Assembly: GCA_012270795.1 (NCBI GenBank)
Contig: JAAXHO010000035.1
Span: forward strand, 1 to 54,154
Direction: 5' to 3'
Length of the DNA: 54,154 bases
Source of the DNA: Candidatus Poribacteria bacterium
Lineage (GTDB): Bacteria; Poribacteria; WGA-4E; WGA-3G
Positions 18,223 through 26,568 of the stretch are shown here, in pieces. The notes below the pieces were generated by a model that searched no databases, was not told the origin of the DNA, and was given only the letters and a program-made list of their open reading frames with translations. Position 1 is the first letter of the stretch. Each line of letters begins with the position of its first letter. The position numbers were made by a program, and so were the translations under genes.

Positions 18223-18250
18223 CGGTAGGTGCGGTTTCCCCAACCGCACT
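18223..18250. repeat. GGTAGGTGCGGTTTCC hairpin repeat
   Basis: GTGCGGTTTCCCCAACCGCAC folds into a 7-bp stem. The same family appears at about 38908-38937 in the opposite orientation and in part at 31007-31022. It sits in the leader of the Mo-hydroxylase large-subunit gene. Confidence 0.7.
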
Positions 18251-18319
18251 AAAACTGAATGTAGACTTAATTGTATAATCTACCATAAACAGAACTTATC
18301 AATGTAAAAGGAGAACTGC

Positions 18320-20623
18320 ATGTCAGAATACAATGTTGTCGGTCAAAAACTACCGCGCGTGGATGCTGTTGAAAAAGTTACGGGGGCTGCCCAATACGGC
18401 GCAGATGTCCATCCAGCTGGAATGCTCTACGGTAAGGTCGTTAGAAGCAAACATGCACACGCGAATATCCTCAGTATTGATACCAGTGATGCAGAAAAAC
18501 TACCCGGTGTCAGAGCGATTGTTACGCAGGAAGATGTCCCCAGTGGTAGTAGAATCTTCGCAACTGACAAGGTGTTATACTTAGGTGAACCTATTGCTGC
18601 TGTTGCAGCAACGGATCCGGATATCGCTGAAGAAGCAGCCGAACTCATCAAAATAGAATACGAAGTACTACCTGTCGTTCAGGACGTTATGGAAGCGATA
18701 AAATCAGATGCACCACGGCTACACGGGGATGCAACAAAAAACGGACCAAACCGAAGATATATCACCGCAAAAATAAAGGAACTTTCTGATAATCAGGAAG
18801 TTGATAATAACGAGGAAATTCGCAAGCTTGAAGCAGAATTAGAAAAATATTCTGATGAAATCTATTACAATATTTCTGCTGAAACCCATAATGCTGCTGG
18901 CGATGTTGAAAAAGGTTTCGCAGAATCTGACATCGTCGTTGAAGACACATACGTAATACCGCGTGTGCATCAAACCTATATGGAACCCCATGTCTCAGTC
19001 GCAAGTGCAGACTCGTCAGGAAAGGTCACCGTGTGGGCATCAACGCAAGGTCCCTTTGCAATCCGGTCTGGAATTGCTGGCAGACTCGGTATCCCTTTGA
19101 CACAAATTAACGTCATCGGAACGACTATGGGTGGAGGTTTTGGTGGACGATTCGGCGTGATTATCACACACGTACCCGCAGTGCTGCTCTCACAAAAAGC
19201 CGGACGCCCCGTGCGTGTTCAAATGACACGTGAAGAGGAATTTCTTGATGGAAGACCCGCACCCGGTTGCGTTATCAAACTCAAAACCGGCGCAACTAAA
19301 GACGGACATATCCTGGCACGACAAGCACTCGCATTCTGGGATTCTGGTTCAGTTTCCGGTGCTTCTATCGGTAGTACAATCCGTGTCCGCGGTGTCTACA
19401 AAATACCAAATATCAAAATTGACGCATACGGAGTGCATACCAACAAATCTGGTACTGCTGCGTATAGAGCACCGGGGGCACCACAAGCCATTTTCGCAGG
19501 TGAATCGCAGCTTGACGATATCGCAGAAAAGATCGGCATGGATCCTGTCAAATTCCGTCTGATGAATATGCGCGAAGAGGGAGATGCTGTTCCCGCTGGC
19601 GGAAGCGAACCGAAAGTCGGGTACAAAGAAACATTGGAAGCAGTCGCTGATGCTGCAGGTTGGTGGAATCGAGACACAGATGAAAACCAAGGTTGGGGTG
19701 TTGCTGTCGGTGATTGGACAAACGGATGCGGTCCCGGTGGCGTTTATGTGTCTGTCCACGAAGATGGTAGCGCGCGAATCTTCCACGGATCTATGGACAT
19801 CACTGGCACAGATACTGCTATCACACAAATCATCGCTGAAATCTTGACCATTCCATACAAAAACGTCACTATCCGGCGTGGAGACACAGATTCAGCTCCG
19901 TACTCCACAGGTTCAGGTGGTAGCGTTGTCACTTTTACAATGGGTAACACTGCAAAACTGGCAGCTGAAGACGCACGTAACCGCATACTTGAACTCGCTT
20001 CCGAAAGGCTCAATACAAACGCAGATAACCTTGAACTCAGAGAAGGTGCTGTCCATACAATCACAGCAGACCCTCCGAAATCCATTACATTAGGTGAATT
20101 AGCAGCGTATAGCCTGTCAACAACTGGCGGTCCAATTGTCGGTAAAGGTTCTTTTGCAAGAAAACCGAGTACCCCCGCACTTGCAGCACAAATCGCAAAG
20201 GTAGAAGTTGATCCTGACACCGGTAGAACGAGAGTGCTAAAACTTGTTGTTTCACAAGATGTCGGATTTGCTATAAATCCAATGGCAGTGGAAGGGCAAA
20301 TTGAAGGGGGTGCTGTACAAGGTTACGCATGGGCTATGATGGAAGAGATGCAATACGGTGAAAACGGAAACATCAATCCCGGATTCGTTGATTACCGTGT
20401 GCCGACATCTGCTGACCTTCCGACAGTTGAATCGGTCATCGTTGAAGTGCCCGCCGCGAACGGTCCCTACGGCGCAAAAGGTGTTGGAGAACCACCCATC
20501 ACACCCACATTAGCAACGATGGCAAATGCTGTCAGAGATGCTGTCGGTATCCGTATCACCGAACTGCCGATTAAACCTGAAAAGGTTGTTGAAGCACTGA
20601 AAAACAACGGGCACAAAACGTAG
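18320..20623 (+). CDS. molybdenum hydroxylase large subunit (CoxL/XdhA-like)
   Basis: The 767-residue molybdopterin-binding subunit carries the family motifs GGGFGGRFG (about residue 271), AYRAPGAPQ and the catalytic glutamate E724 in GAKGVGEPP. The Mo cofactor here oxidises an unknown aldehyde or heterocycle. CoxL's active-site Cys motif is not seen, arguing against true CO dehydrogenase. A Lys/Glu-rich stretch at about residues 142-188 looks like an inserted coiled-coil. AAGGAG precedes the ATG. It is separated from its FAD and Fe-S subunits by two unrelated genes. A perfect 9-bp hairpin with a TTCG loop follows the stop. Confidence 0.92.
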   Translation: MSEYNVVGQKLPRVDAVEKVTGAAQYGADVHPAGMLYGKVVRSKHAHANILSIDTSDAEKLPGVRAIVTQEDVPSGSRIFATDKVLYLGEPIAAVAATDPDIAEEAAELIKIEYEVLPVVQDVMEAIKSDAPRLHGDATKNGPNRRYITAKIKELSDNQEVDNNEEIRKLEAELEKYSDEIYYNISAETHNAAGDVEKGFAESDIVVEDTYVIPRVHQTYMEPHVSVASADSSGKVTVWASTQGPFAIRSGIAGRLGIPLTQINVIGTTMGGGFGGRFGVIITHVPAVLLSQKAGRPVRVQMTREEEFLDGRPAPGCVIKLKTGATKDGHILARQALAFWDSGSVSGASIGSTIRVRGVYKIPNIKIDAYGVHTNKSGTAAYRAPGAPQAIFAGESQLDDIAEKIGMDPVKFRLMNMREEGDAVPAGGSEPKVGYKETLEAVADAAGWWNRDTDENQGWGVAVGDWTNGCGPGGVYVSVHEDGSARIFHGSMDITGTDTAITQIIAEILTIPYKNVTIRRGDTDSAPYSTGSGGSVVTFTMGNTAKLAAEDARNRILELASERLNTNADNLELREGAVHTITADPPKSITLGELAAYSLSTTGGPIVGKGSFARKPSTPALAAQIAKVEVDPDTGRTRVLKLVVSQDVGFAINPMAVEGQIEGGAVQGYAWAMMEEMQYGENGNINPGFVDYRVPTSADLPTVESVIVEVPAANGPYGAKGVGEPPITPTLATMANAVRDAVGIRITELPIKPEKVVEALKNNGHKT

Positions 20624-20641
20624 TCTTTCTAACAACGTCTT

Positions 20642-20663
20642 TGCGAGGCATTCGTGCCTCGCA
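20642..20663 (+). terminator. UUCG-loop hairpin after the Mo-hydroxylase gene
   Basis: TGCGAGGCA, loop TTCG, TGCCTCGCA gives a perfect 9-bp GC-rich stem 19 bp after the stop codon. There is no U-tract, so it is either a weak terminator or an RNA-stabilising hairpin. Confidence 0.55.
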
Positions 20664-20698
20664 TTACAAAATTACTATATAACAAAAACGTTATTTTA

Positions 20699-21451
20699 AT
20701 GAAAGAATACGCTGCAATCAAACCGACAGTCTATGTTGAAACATCAGTAATCAGTTATTTAACTTCACTTCCAAGTCGTGATATTCTTGTATTATCTCGA
20801 CAAGAAGCGACTCAACAGTTATGGAATGAGTACTTTGATGATTTTGACTTCATCATTTCAGATATAGTAGCCACCGAAATTGCACAAGGTGATAAAAAAG
20901 AAGTTCAACTTCGACTTCAAGCGATTGCAGGCTTTAAAATTTTGGATAAATCATCGGCTGCAGATAATCTTACACAACTCTTAATAGATACAGGTGCAGT
21001 TCCACAGAATTCACGATCTGATGCTCAACACATCTCTATTGCAACAGTTTTTGGTCTTGATTATCTAATATCATGGAATTTCAAACATATTGTCAATGAA
21101 ACAAAACGGCAGCATATTGACCGAGTATGTCGTACCGCTGGGTATACACCAACAAATTTATGTACACCTTCAAACCTTATTGAGGAGATCACAATGAAAG
21201 AAAAACCTGAACCCCCAACTGATCCTGTCCTTGAAGAAATCTATCGAATGAAAGCAGAATTCAATGCCCAATTCAATTCAATAGAAGAACTCAATGCTTA
21301 TCTGAAAGAAGTCAATGCACGGGAAAAAGCACGTGGCAGGAAATATATCCCCGCACCACCACCGCCACCTGATTTTGAAAAAAACGTAGAAAAAATGTAT
21401 AAAGAACTTGCTATCAAAAGGGAACAGGAAAACAAAATGTCTGATGAATAG
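20699..21451 (+). CDS. PIN-domain toxin fused to a C-terminal antitoxin-like domain
   Basis: From ATG 20699 the product is 250 residues. Residues 8-155 form a VapC-type PIN ribonuclease domain with acidic positions in TVYVETSVISYL, SDIVATEI and SDAQHISIA. The rest (MKEKPEPPTDPVLEEIYRMK onward) is a charged helical segment that looks like the small antitoxin-type partner, ending in a Pro-rich GRKYIPAPPPPP tail. GAGGAG at 21182-21187 sits 6 nt before an in-frame ATG (21194), so the second part may also be made on its own. A related locus at 26069-26747 has the two as separate genes overlapping by 4 bp. Confidence 0.75.
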   Translation: MKEYAAIKPTVYVETSVISYLTSLPSRDILVLSRQEATQQLWNEYFDDFDFIISDIVATEIAQGDKKEVQLRLQAIAGFKILDKSSAADNLTQLLIDTGAVPQNSRSDAQHISIATVFGLDYLISWNFKHIVNETKRQHIDRVCRTAGYTPTNLCTPSNLIEEITMKEKPEPPTDPVLEEIYRMKAEFNAQFNSIEELNAYLKEVNAREKARGRKYIPAPPPPPDFEKNVEKMYKELAIKREQENKMSDE

Positions 21452-21514
21452 TTGTGAATTTATCAGTCATCACATTCTATTGATACAATTTTTATTTAGG
21501 AAAACAAGGAACTT

Positions 21515-22231
21515 ATGTTTGGTGAAATAAGAAACGAACACGGCGAACGCCTTGACTACACATATCACAAAGGCGAAGACAACAGAATCGTAGTGATTGG
21601 GCACGGTGTTACTGGCAATAAAGATAGACTTGCCCTAATCGCTTTGGCAGAAGGACTTGCTGATGTTGGCATCTCTGCTTTGCGCTTCTCATTCTCCGGC
21701 AACGGTGAATCAGAAGGTAAATTCACAGACTCCACTATAACAAAAGAGGTTGCAGACCTCGGCAGCATTATTGATGTGCTCAATGATTACAATGTTTGCT
21801 ATGTTGGGCATAGTATGGGTGGTGCAGTCGGTGTGCTACGTGCCGCCACCGATGAACGCATCCAAGTACTCGTCTCGCTTGCAGGTATGGTGCATACAAA
21901 AACATTTGCCGACCGTGAATTCGGAGATGTAATTCCCGACGAAGGTTTTATGTGGGATGAACTCGATTGTCCGCTTTCACAAGTCTATGTGGACGACATG
22001 GCAGCGATTGACAGTGTCGCAAAACACGCAAGCAAATTTGGTGGTCCTTGGTTGTTAGTTCACGGTTCAGAAGACGATATTGTACCAATTCAAGATAGTA
22101 TTGACATCCTCAACTACGCAAATGAACCAACCGAACTCCTTGATCTCCCCAGCACAGACCATGTTTTCTCTGGTGACTCAACTGCTGTCATGGTAGAAAA
22201 AGTTGTCGCGTGGATTAGCCAAAAGCTATAA
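21515..22231 (+). CDS. alpha/beta hydrolase
   Basis: The 238-residue cytoplasmic protein has an intact catalytic triad: S100 in GHSMGG, an aspartate in HGSEDDIVP (D187 or D188), and H216 in STDHVF. The oxyanion region is GHGVTGNKD. Length and motif spacing match small serine hydrolases/esterases. The substrate is unknown. It lies between two toxin-antitoxin loci in an accessory zone. Confidence 0.88.
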   Translation: MFGEIRNEHGERLDYTYHKGEDNRIVVIGHGVTGNKDRLALIALAEGLADVGISALRFSFSGNGESEGKFTDSTITKEVADLGSIIDVLNDYNVCYVGHSMGGAVGVLRAATDERIQVLVSLAGMVHTKTFADREFGDVIPDEGFMWDELDCPLSQVYVDDMAAIDSVAKHASKFGGPWLLVHGSEDDIVPIQDSIDILNYANEPTELLDLPSTDHVFSGDSTAVMVEKVVAWISQKL

Positions 22232-22244
22232 GGAATCAATTTAT

Positions 22245-22334
22245 ATGGCACGTATTGATAAACTCAAGGAAGAAATGGGTTGGCTAAAGGTTATATTCGC
22301 CATCTCAATGGCTAAACATGCCAATAAAAGTTGA
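22245..22334 (+). pseudogene. 29-residue remnant resembling a small membrane protein N-terminus
   Basis: An ATG 14 bp after the hydrolase stop opens a 29-codon frame reading ARIDKLKEEMGWLKVIFAIS. Small membrane proteins with a LKEEIGWLKV-type start followed by a hydrophobic helix occur in toxin-rich regions of other genomes, from memory. Here the frame ends before a complete helix, suggesting truncation. It could also be chance. Confidence 0.35.
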
Positions 22335-22427
22335 TCTGAAATAGATTACTAAATTGCTGTCTAACAGCACAATGGAGTTACCTAAAACTTTCAATGCTTC
22401 AAATTCAACATTTTTGGAGAATTTATT

Positions 22428-23252
22428 ATGCCAACACCTCGCCTCTCTGTCTCAACATGGAGCTTACATCGTCAACTCGGAAAACCCGGATTTACCGGAC
22501 CTGCTAACGACATGCAAATCCCTATTGAAACCCATAACAAAGGTCCCATCTCACTTCTGGATTTGCCGATGCGTATCGCTGAATTCGGCATAAACACTCT
22601 TGAAATATGTCATTTTCATCTGCCATCCACAGAAAAGATTTACTTGTATGAACTCCGTGCTGCACTTCAAGACGCTGATGCCGAACTTTTCTCACTGCTT
22701 ATAGACGATGGTGACATAACACATCCCATCAACGCTGAACGAGACATCACATGGATTGAAAAATGGATTGACATTGCAGGCGAACTCGGTGCAAGTTGTG
22801 CGCGGGTCATCGGCGGCAAAGCAACACCTTCTACAGAAACCTTAGCACAAAGCCAAAGTGCCCTCACATACCTCTCCGAACGCGCACAAACCGCTGGCAT
22901 CCGCTTGATGACAGAAAACTGGTTCTCTATTTTCTCCACACCTGAAAATGTCAACACAATTTTAGACAGATTAGATGGTAAAGTTGGGTTATGTCTTGAC
23001 TTCGGCAACTGGCGCGGAGGGACAAAATACGATGACCTTGCAGCAATCGCACCAAAAGCAGAATCCTGCCATACGAAAGCACATTTTGATGCCCCGCGCG
23101 AAATAGACAAAGAAGATTACATCCAATGCCTTGAACTTACGCAGAAAGCCGGTTTTGCTGGGCCACATACCCTTATCTACGATGGCCCGGGGGACGACGA
23201 ATGGGAAGGTTTAGCTATTGAACGCGAAGTCGTGAACCCTTACCTTAACTAA
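22428..23252 (+). CDS. sugar phosphate isomerase/epimerase family TIM-barrel protein
   Basis: The 274-residue protein has the AP-endonuclease-2-like barrel pattern: LSVSTWSLHRQLG start, LEICHFHLP, GASCARVIGGK, LMTENWFSI, GLCLDFGNWRGG, CHTKAHFDA. The Glu, Asp and His residues at strand ends are the usual divalent-metal ligands. The family includes xylose isomerase-like and inosose dehydratase enzymes. The substrate is not evident. It precedes a toxin-antitoxin pair by 16 bp. Confidence 0.82.
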   Translation: MPTPRLSVSTWSLHRQLGKPGFTGPANDMQIPIETHNKGPISLLDLPMRIAEFGINTLEICHFHLPSTEKIYLYELRAALQDADAELFSLLIDDGDITHPINAERDITWIEKWIDIAGELGASCARVIGGKATPSTETLAQSQSALTYLSERAQTAGIRLMTENWFSIFSTPENVNTILDRLDGKVGLCLDFGNWRGGTKYDDLAAIAPKAESCHTKAHFDAPREIDKEDYIQCLELTQKAGFAGPHTLIYDGPGDDEWEGLAIEREVVNPYLN

Positions 23253-23268
23253 ATTGGAGGATGCTATT

Positions 23269-23499
23269 ATGACTTCTAATGCGATTACTACCATTACCAG
23301 AATGATGGAGACACTACCAGAGGTAATACAGGATCAGATTGTGGAACATCTACGCGAGTATATTGCCGAGCTGGAAGACGAACTTCATTGGGAAACCTCT
23401 TTTAACAATACGCAAGATCAACTCATCGCAGCTGCACGACGTGCTAAACAGGAAATTGCTGAAGGAAAAGCTGAGCCAATGGATTTAGATCGGTTATGA
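23269..23499 (+). CDS. antitoxin of a RelE/ParE-like toxin-antitoxin pair
   Basis: The product is 76 residues from the ATG at 23269, which follows GGAGG with good spacing; a TTG at 23254 is in frame but less likely. The protein is acidic and helical (VIQDQIVEHLREYIAELEDE) and ends with a short EGKAEPMDLDRL tail. Its last 4 bp overlap the toxin's ATG, the usual antitoxin-first coupling. I assign it by position and shape rather than by a named family. Confidence 0.72.
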   Translation: MTSNAITTITRMMETLPEVIQDQIVEHLREYIAELEDELHWETSFNNTQDQLIAAARRAKQEIAEGKAEPMDLDRL

Positions 23500-23759
23500 A
23501 ATCTGCAACATTACCTTCTTTTTGGTCAGCTTATCAAAAACTTGATAGCACGCTCAAGAATCAAGCTAAAAAGGCTTATCGTTTATGGATTTCCAATCCC
23601 TTTCATAATTCTTTGCGTTTCAAATGTATTAATGCTAAAGAAGATATTTGGTCTGTCCGAATCACTCAAGGTTGCCGTGCCGTTGGGATCTTAAAAGGTG
23701 ATACGGTTACATGGTTCTGGATAGGGCATCACGATGGTTACAAGCGATTCTTTTCATAA
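23496..23759 (+). CDS. RelE/ParE-superfamily toxin
   Basis: The 87-residue basic protein has the layout of the family: LPSFWSAYQKLDSTLKNQAKKAY helices, then beta strands IWSVRITQGCRAVGIL and VTWFWIGHHDGYKRF. Such toxins are ribosome-dependent mRNA interferases or gyrase poisons. The FWIGxHDxY block is shared with the toxin at 32372-32641. An ATGA overlap couples it to the antitoxin upstream. Confidence 0.82.
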   Translation: MKSATLPSFWSAYQKLDSTLKNQAKKAYRLWISNPFHNSLRFKCINAKEDIWSVRITQGCRAVGILKGDTVTWFWIGHHDGYKRFFS

Positions 23760-23870
23760 TATTGCCTACAGGACTTTAAGAAAAAATGCGTCTATCCTGA
23801 ATCCTATAATCTCAGCGAATTGCTTACTCGTGCGAAAGCATCAAGTTAGGAAATTGGAGGCTAAGATCTA

Positions 23871-24671
23871 ATGAATAACGAATTTATCTCAATCATGACA
23901 GCCCGCATTGTGCGTGAGTTTGATCCACTACATATTATCCTCTTCGGTTCACAAGCACGAGAGGACACCGATCAACATAGCGACATAGATCTACTCGTTG
24001 TTTTTGCCGAACTATCGGATAAACGGAAAACAGCAATTGATATTATGAACGCCCTGTCCGACTTACCCGTGGCGAAAGATATTATTGTTTCAACACCAGA
24101 AGAGTTGGAACGCAGCCGCACACGAATCGGGTCAGTGCTACGTTATGCCCAACAGGAAGGTAAAGTCCTTTGGAAGAGTTGGAACGCAGCTCCATCCAAA
24201 TCATCTCAGTTCAGTGGTCTATATGAAAAGGAAGAAAACACAGATATACATACAGTTGATCGATTTGAAGATACCACCCGATGGCTCCGCTATGCAGAAG
24301 AAGATTTGATAACCGCTGAAACATTCTTAGGACATCCGCACGTGCCGCCTCGTCAGTCGTGTTGGTTAGCACAACAAGCAGCAGAAAAAATACTAAAAGC
24401 AGCATTAATTTTCTTACAAATTGATTTTCGCAGAACACATGACTTGGTTGAACTGCAGGACATGTTTCCTGAAAGTTGGCAACTCAAAAAAACACACCCA
24501 AACCTGTCAAATCTAACCCGTTGGGTAGTTGAAGCCCGTTATCCGGAGAAAATACAAGATGCTACCGAAGCAGAAGCGTCCGAAGCTGTTAAGCAAGCGC
24601 GCGCAATCTGGACATCTGTATCAACTACTCTGACAGAACACGGTTTTCAAATTGAAGAAAAAGACTTATAA
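23871..24671 (+). CDS. MNT-HEPN fusion (nucleotidyltransferase + HEPN domain)
   Basis: The 266-residue protein joins the two halves of the MNT/HEPN toxin-antitoxin type. Residues 10-110 are a minimal nucleotidyltransferase with GSQAR (26-30) and the catalytic D38-x-D40 (HSDIDLLV). Residues 135-260 are a HEPN domain (RWLRYAEEDLITAE, SCWLAQQAAEKILKA, RRTHDLVEL). In two-gene systems the MNT enzyme adds AMP to the HEPN RNase to silence it; fusion would place toxin and inactivator in one chain. It may instead be a housekeeping MNT-HEPN enzyme. GGAGG precedes the ATG. Confidence 0.82.
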   Translation: MNNEFISIMTARIVREFDPLHIILFGSQAREDTDQHSDIDLLVVFAELSDKRKTAIDIMNALSDLPVAKDIIVSTPEELERSRTRIGSVLRYAQQEGKVLWKSWNAAPSKSSQFSGLYEKEENTDIHTVDRFEDTTRWLRYAEEDLITAETFLGHPHVPPRQSCWLAQQAAEKILKAALIFLQIDFRRTHDLVELQDMFPESWQLKKTHPNLSNLTRWVVEARYPEKIQDATEAEASEAVKQARAIWTSVSTTLTEHGFQIEEKDL

Positions 24672-24737
24672 ATCATAGAAAAGTTGAAACTATGGACTAA
24701 GAACAAAATTGAAATCACAAAGGTATTAGGAAAAAAC

Positions 24738-25586
24738 ATGTTCTCACTAACAAAAACACAACACAGTCTCACTGTCGTTTGGAATGACCAGCAAGTCTTG
24801 GGATACCACTTTCCCAAAGATGGCAACCGTCCCTTTTGCCATCCGTTGAATCTGCCCGGCGCGCCTCCCCTCACCATGAACGAACCAGGAGATCACGTCC
24901 ATCATCAAGGACTATGGGTCGCGTGGAAAATGGTAAACGGTGTTAACTTCTGGGAACAACCCGCACTAGGTACTGACCCTACAGGTTTCGGTAAAATCGT
25001 TCACCAACGAATTATATCGCTAAATACCACCACCGACAGCGCAAGCATATCAACAGAAAACGCATGGATTGATTGGAAAGCTATAACCCATCTGACAGAA
25101 CATCGTAAAATAACCGTTTATGCTCCTTATGACAATACTATGCAAATTTTCGTAGGATTGACACTGCGTCCGAAAGAACGTGATGTAGTGCTTGATCTGC
25201 GCCGCGGTGACCCTGGCGGGATGGGGAGATACTACAGCGGCATGGCAATCCGATTTGACAATATCATCACACCCGGCAACCTATTGGACGCTGATGGACG
25301 CACAGAACCGATGGACATCTTCGGCAAACAGAGCAAATGGTGCAGTTTCACTTCACAACACCCAACCGACAACGAAACCTACGGTGTCGCTATCATTGAC
25401 CATCCTGATAACCCTCGCCATCCAACACCATGGTGGGTTCGCAACCGAGAAAACTACTGCTTAATCCATCCCTCACCTGTCTACAATGAACCGTTCCGCC
25501 TTGCCCCTGATGAGTCTTTGACGCTGCGATATCGTGTCGTTCTCTATCACGGACAACCGAATGCAGAATTTTTTGAGAAAACATAA
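24738..25586 (+). CDS. DUF6807 (PmoA-like) family protein
   Basis: The product is 282 residues from the ATG at 24738, which has AGGA 8 nt upstream; the frame extends 18 codons back to 24684 without a ribosome-binding site. Motifs include HPLNLPGAPPLT, GDHVHHQGLWVAW and a C-terminal LRYRVVLYHG. The family was named for resemblance to PmoA of methane oxygenase and is common near sugar-catabolic genes. It is not a monooxygenase subunit by sequence. Function is unknown. Confidence 0.78.
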   Translation: MFSLTKTQHSLTVVWNDQQVLGYHFPKDGNRPFCHPLNLPGAPPLTMNEPGDHVHHQGLWVAWKMVNGVNFWEQPALGTDPTGFGKIVHQRIISLNTTTDSASISTENAWIDWKAITHLTEHRKITVYAPYDNTMQIFVGLTLRPKERDVVLDLRRGDPGGMGRYYSGMAIRFDNIITPGNLLDADGRTEPMDIFGKQSKWCSFTSQHPTDNETYGVAIIDHPDNPRHPTPWWVRNRENYCLIHPSPVYNEPFRLAPDESLTLRYRVVLYHGQPNAEFFEKT

Positions 25587-25607
25587 CACTAAAATTTCAT
25601 TTTTTTC

Positions 25608-25636
25608 TTGACAAGCATAATATTTTATGTTATAAT
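25608..25636 (+). promoter_or_regulatory. perfect consensus sigma70 promoter
   Basis: TTGACA at 25608-25613, a 17-nt spacer and TATAAT at 25631-25636 match the consensus exactly. The predicted start is near 25643. No gene follows for 420 bp, but a hairpin with a U-tract lies at 25817-25858. Confidence 0.85.
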
Positions 25637-25642
25637 TGTATT

Positions 25643-25858
25643 TACATAACATTTATTGAGTTTAAACTACACATAATAACAAACAAAAAATGAGAAGAAT
25701 AGAAAAAATTAAAATGTTACACTTTCCAAAAAATATTTTTTTTTGAATTCCGAAAATTACGCAAAAATATGCCTGTAAACCCTTACTATGACTGGATTCA
25801 CTGCAAATAATTAAATGTTACCAAAAAAACGAAAAAAGTGTCCATTTGGTAACTTTTT
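25643..25858 (+). ncRNA. candidate small RNA between consensus promoter and terminator
   Basis: The span runs from the predicted start of the consensus promoter to a terminator-like hairpin (GTTACCAAA at 25817-25825 with TTTGGTAAC at 25845-25853, then TTTTT), giving about 215 nt. It holds only a 17-codon ORF (MRRIEK...) with no convincing ribosome-binding site. It is strongly AT-rich. No known RNA family is recognised. It lies upstream of a PIN toxin gene, so it could be a long leader if the terminator is weak. Confidence 0.45.
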
Positions 25859-25873
25859 ATTTGATATTCCCTT

Positions 25874-26003
25874 TGTCTGAACTAGGATTTGCAGGATTAT
25901 CAAATTACCAGGATTTCCTTATCAAGGCTATTTGATGCACTTTAAATGCCAACTTTGGGAATATAACCTGTTGAGGAAAATCCTGAAAATCCTGGTTCAG
26001 ACA
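25874..26003. repeat. 25-bp inverted repeat (GGATTTGCAGGATT type)
   Basis: Left arm 25874-25898 (TGTCTGAACTAGGATTTGCA...) and right arm 25979-26003 are complementary at 23 of 25 positions, about 80 bp apart. Similar CAGGATTTnCAGGATT repeats are widespread in several bacterial phyla. The remainder of the 25587-26064 gap is AT-rich with no gene. Confidence 0.7.
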
Positions 26004-26032
26004 TAAGCAAAAACTTTACACACCCAAAACGC

Positions 26033-26061
26033 TTGCACCAAAGAGTTTTTTATGTTATCAT
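26033..26061 (+). promoter_or_regulatory. promoter of the PIN toxin locus, probably leaderless
   Basis: TTGCAC at 26033-26038, 17 nt, then TATCAT at 26056-26061. The predicted transcript start coincides with the ATG at 26069, so the mRNA would have almost no 5' leader. Confidence 0.55.
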
Positions 26062-26068
26062 TTAATGA

Positions 26069-26568
26069 ATGAAAACCCATCCGAAAGAAAGGCAGAGTGT
26101 GTTTACTGTTTACGTTGACTCGACGATACCAAGTTACCTTGTATCAAAACCGAGTCGTGTCCCACGAAAATCAAAATGGCAAAGAATTACACGTGAGTTT
26201 TGGGACGATAAACGTTTTGAATTCGTGTTGTCTGACCTTGTAATTACCGAAATGTCAATTGGGGATAGAACCCAAGCAGTAGATAGATTGAAGGCTATAG
26301 AAGGCCTGCCAGTAGTGCTCGTTTTGGGTTTGAGCGGTCATTGGCACAGCAACTCATCATTGGAAAAGCAATACCGGAGGTAGCACTTGCTGATGCCGTC
26401 CACGTAGCAGTTACAGCAATTCAGGCAATACCCTATTTAGCGACGTGGAATTTTGCACATCTTGCAAACCCGCACACAATACCGAAAATTGAACAGATTT
26501 GTCGTGAAGCAGGTTATTCGCCTCCGCGCATTGCATCACCAAAGACGATACTGGAAGAACTCTCATGA
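26069..26568 (+). pseudogene. PIN-domain (VapC-like) toxin with a frameshift
   Basis: The first frame (26069 to about 26315) gives TVYVDSTIPSYL...FVLSDLVITEMSIGD...LKAIEGLPVV. The remainder of the domain continues in a different frame (about 26317-26568) as LAQQLIIGKAIPEVALADAVHVA...YLATWNFAHL...PKTILEEL. The two parts align end to end with the intact PIN protein at 20699. One missing base near 26313-26320 explains the break. The 3' end overlaps the small downstream gene by 4 bp. Either the toxin is dead or a base is missing from the assembly. Confidence 0.8.

Noticed and set aside
18320-20623. True aerobic CO dehydrogenase large subunit
   Set aside because: The Cys-containing active-site loop of form I CoxL is not seen; the protein fits the general xanthine dehydrogenase family.
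23496-23759. HicA toxin
   Set aside because: It lacks the short dsRBD-like HicA pattern; the strand layout and FWIGxHDxY block fit RelE/ParE-type toxins.
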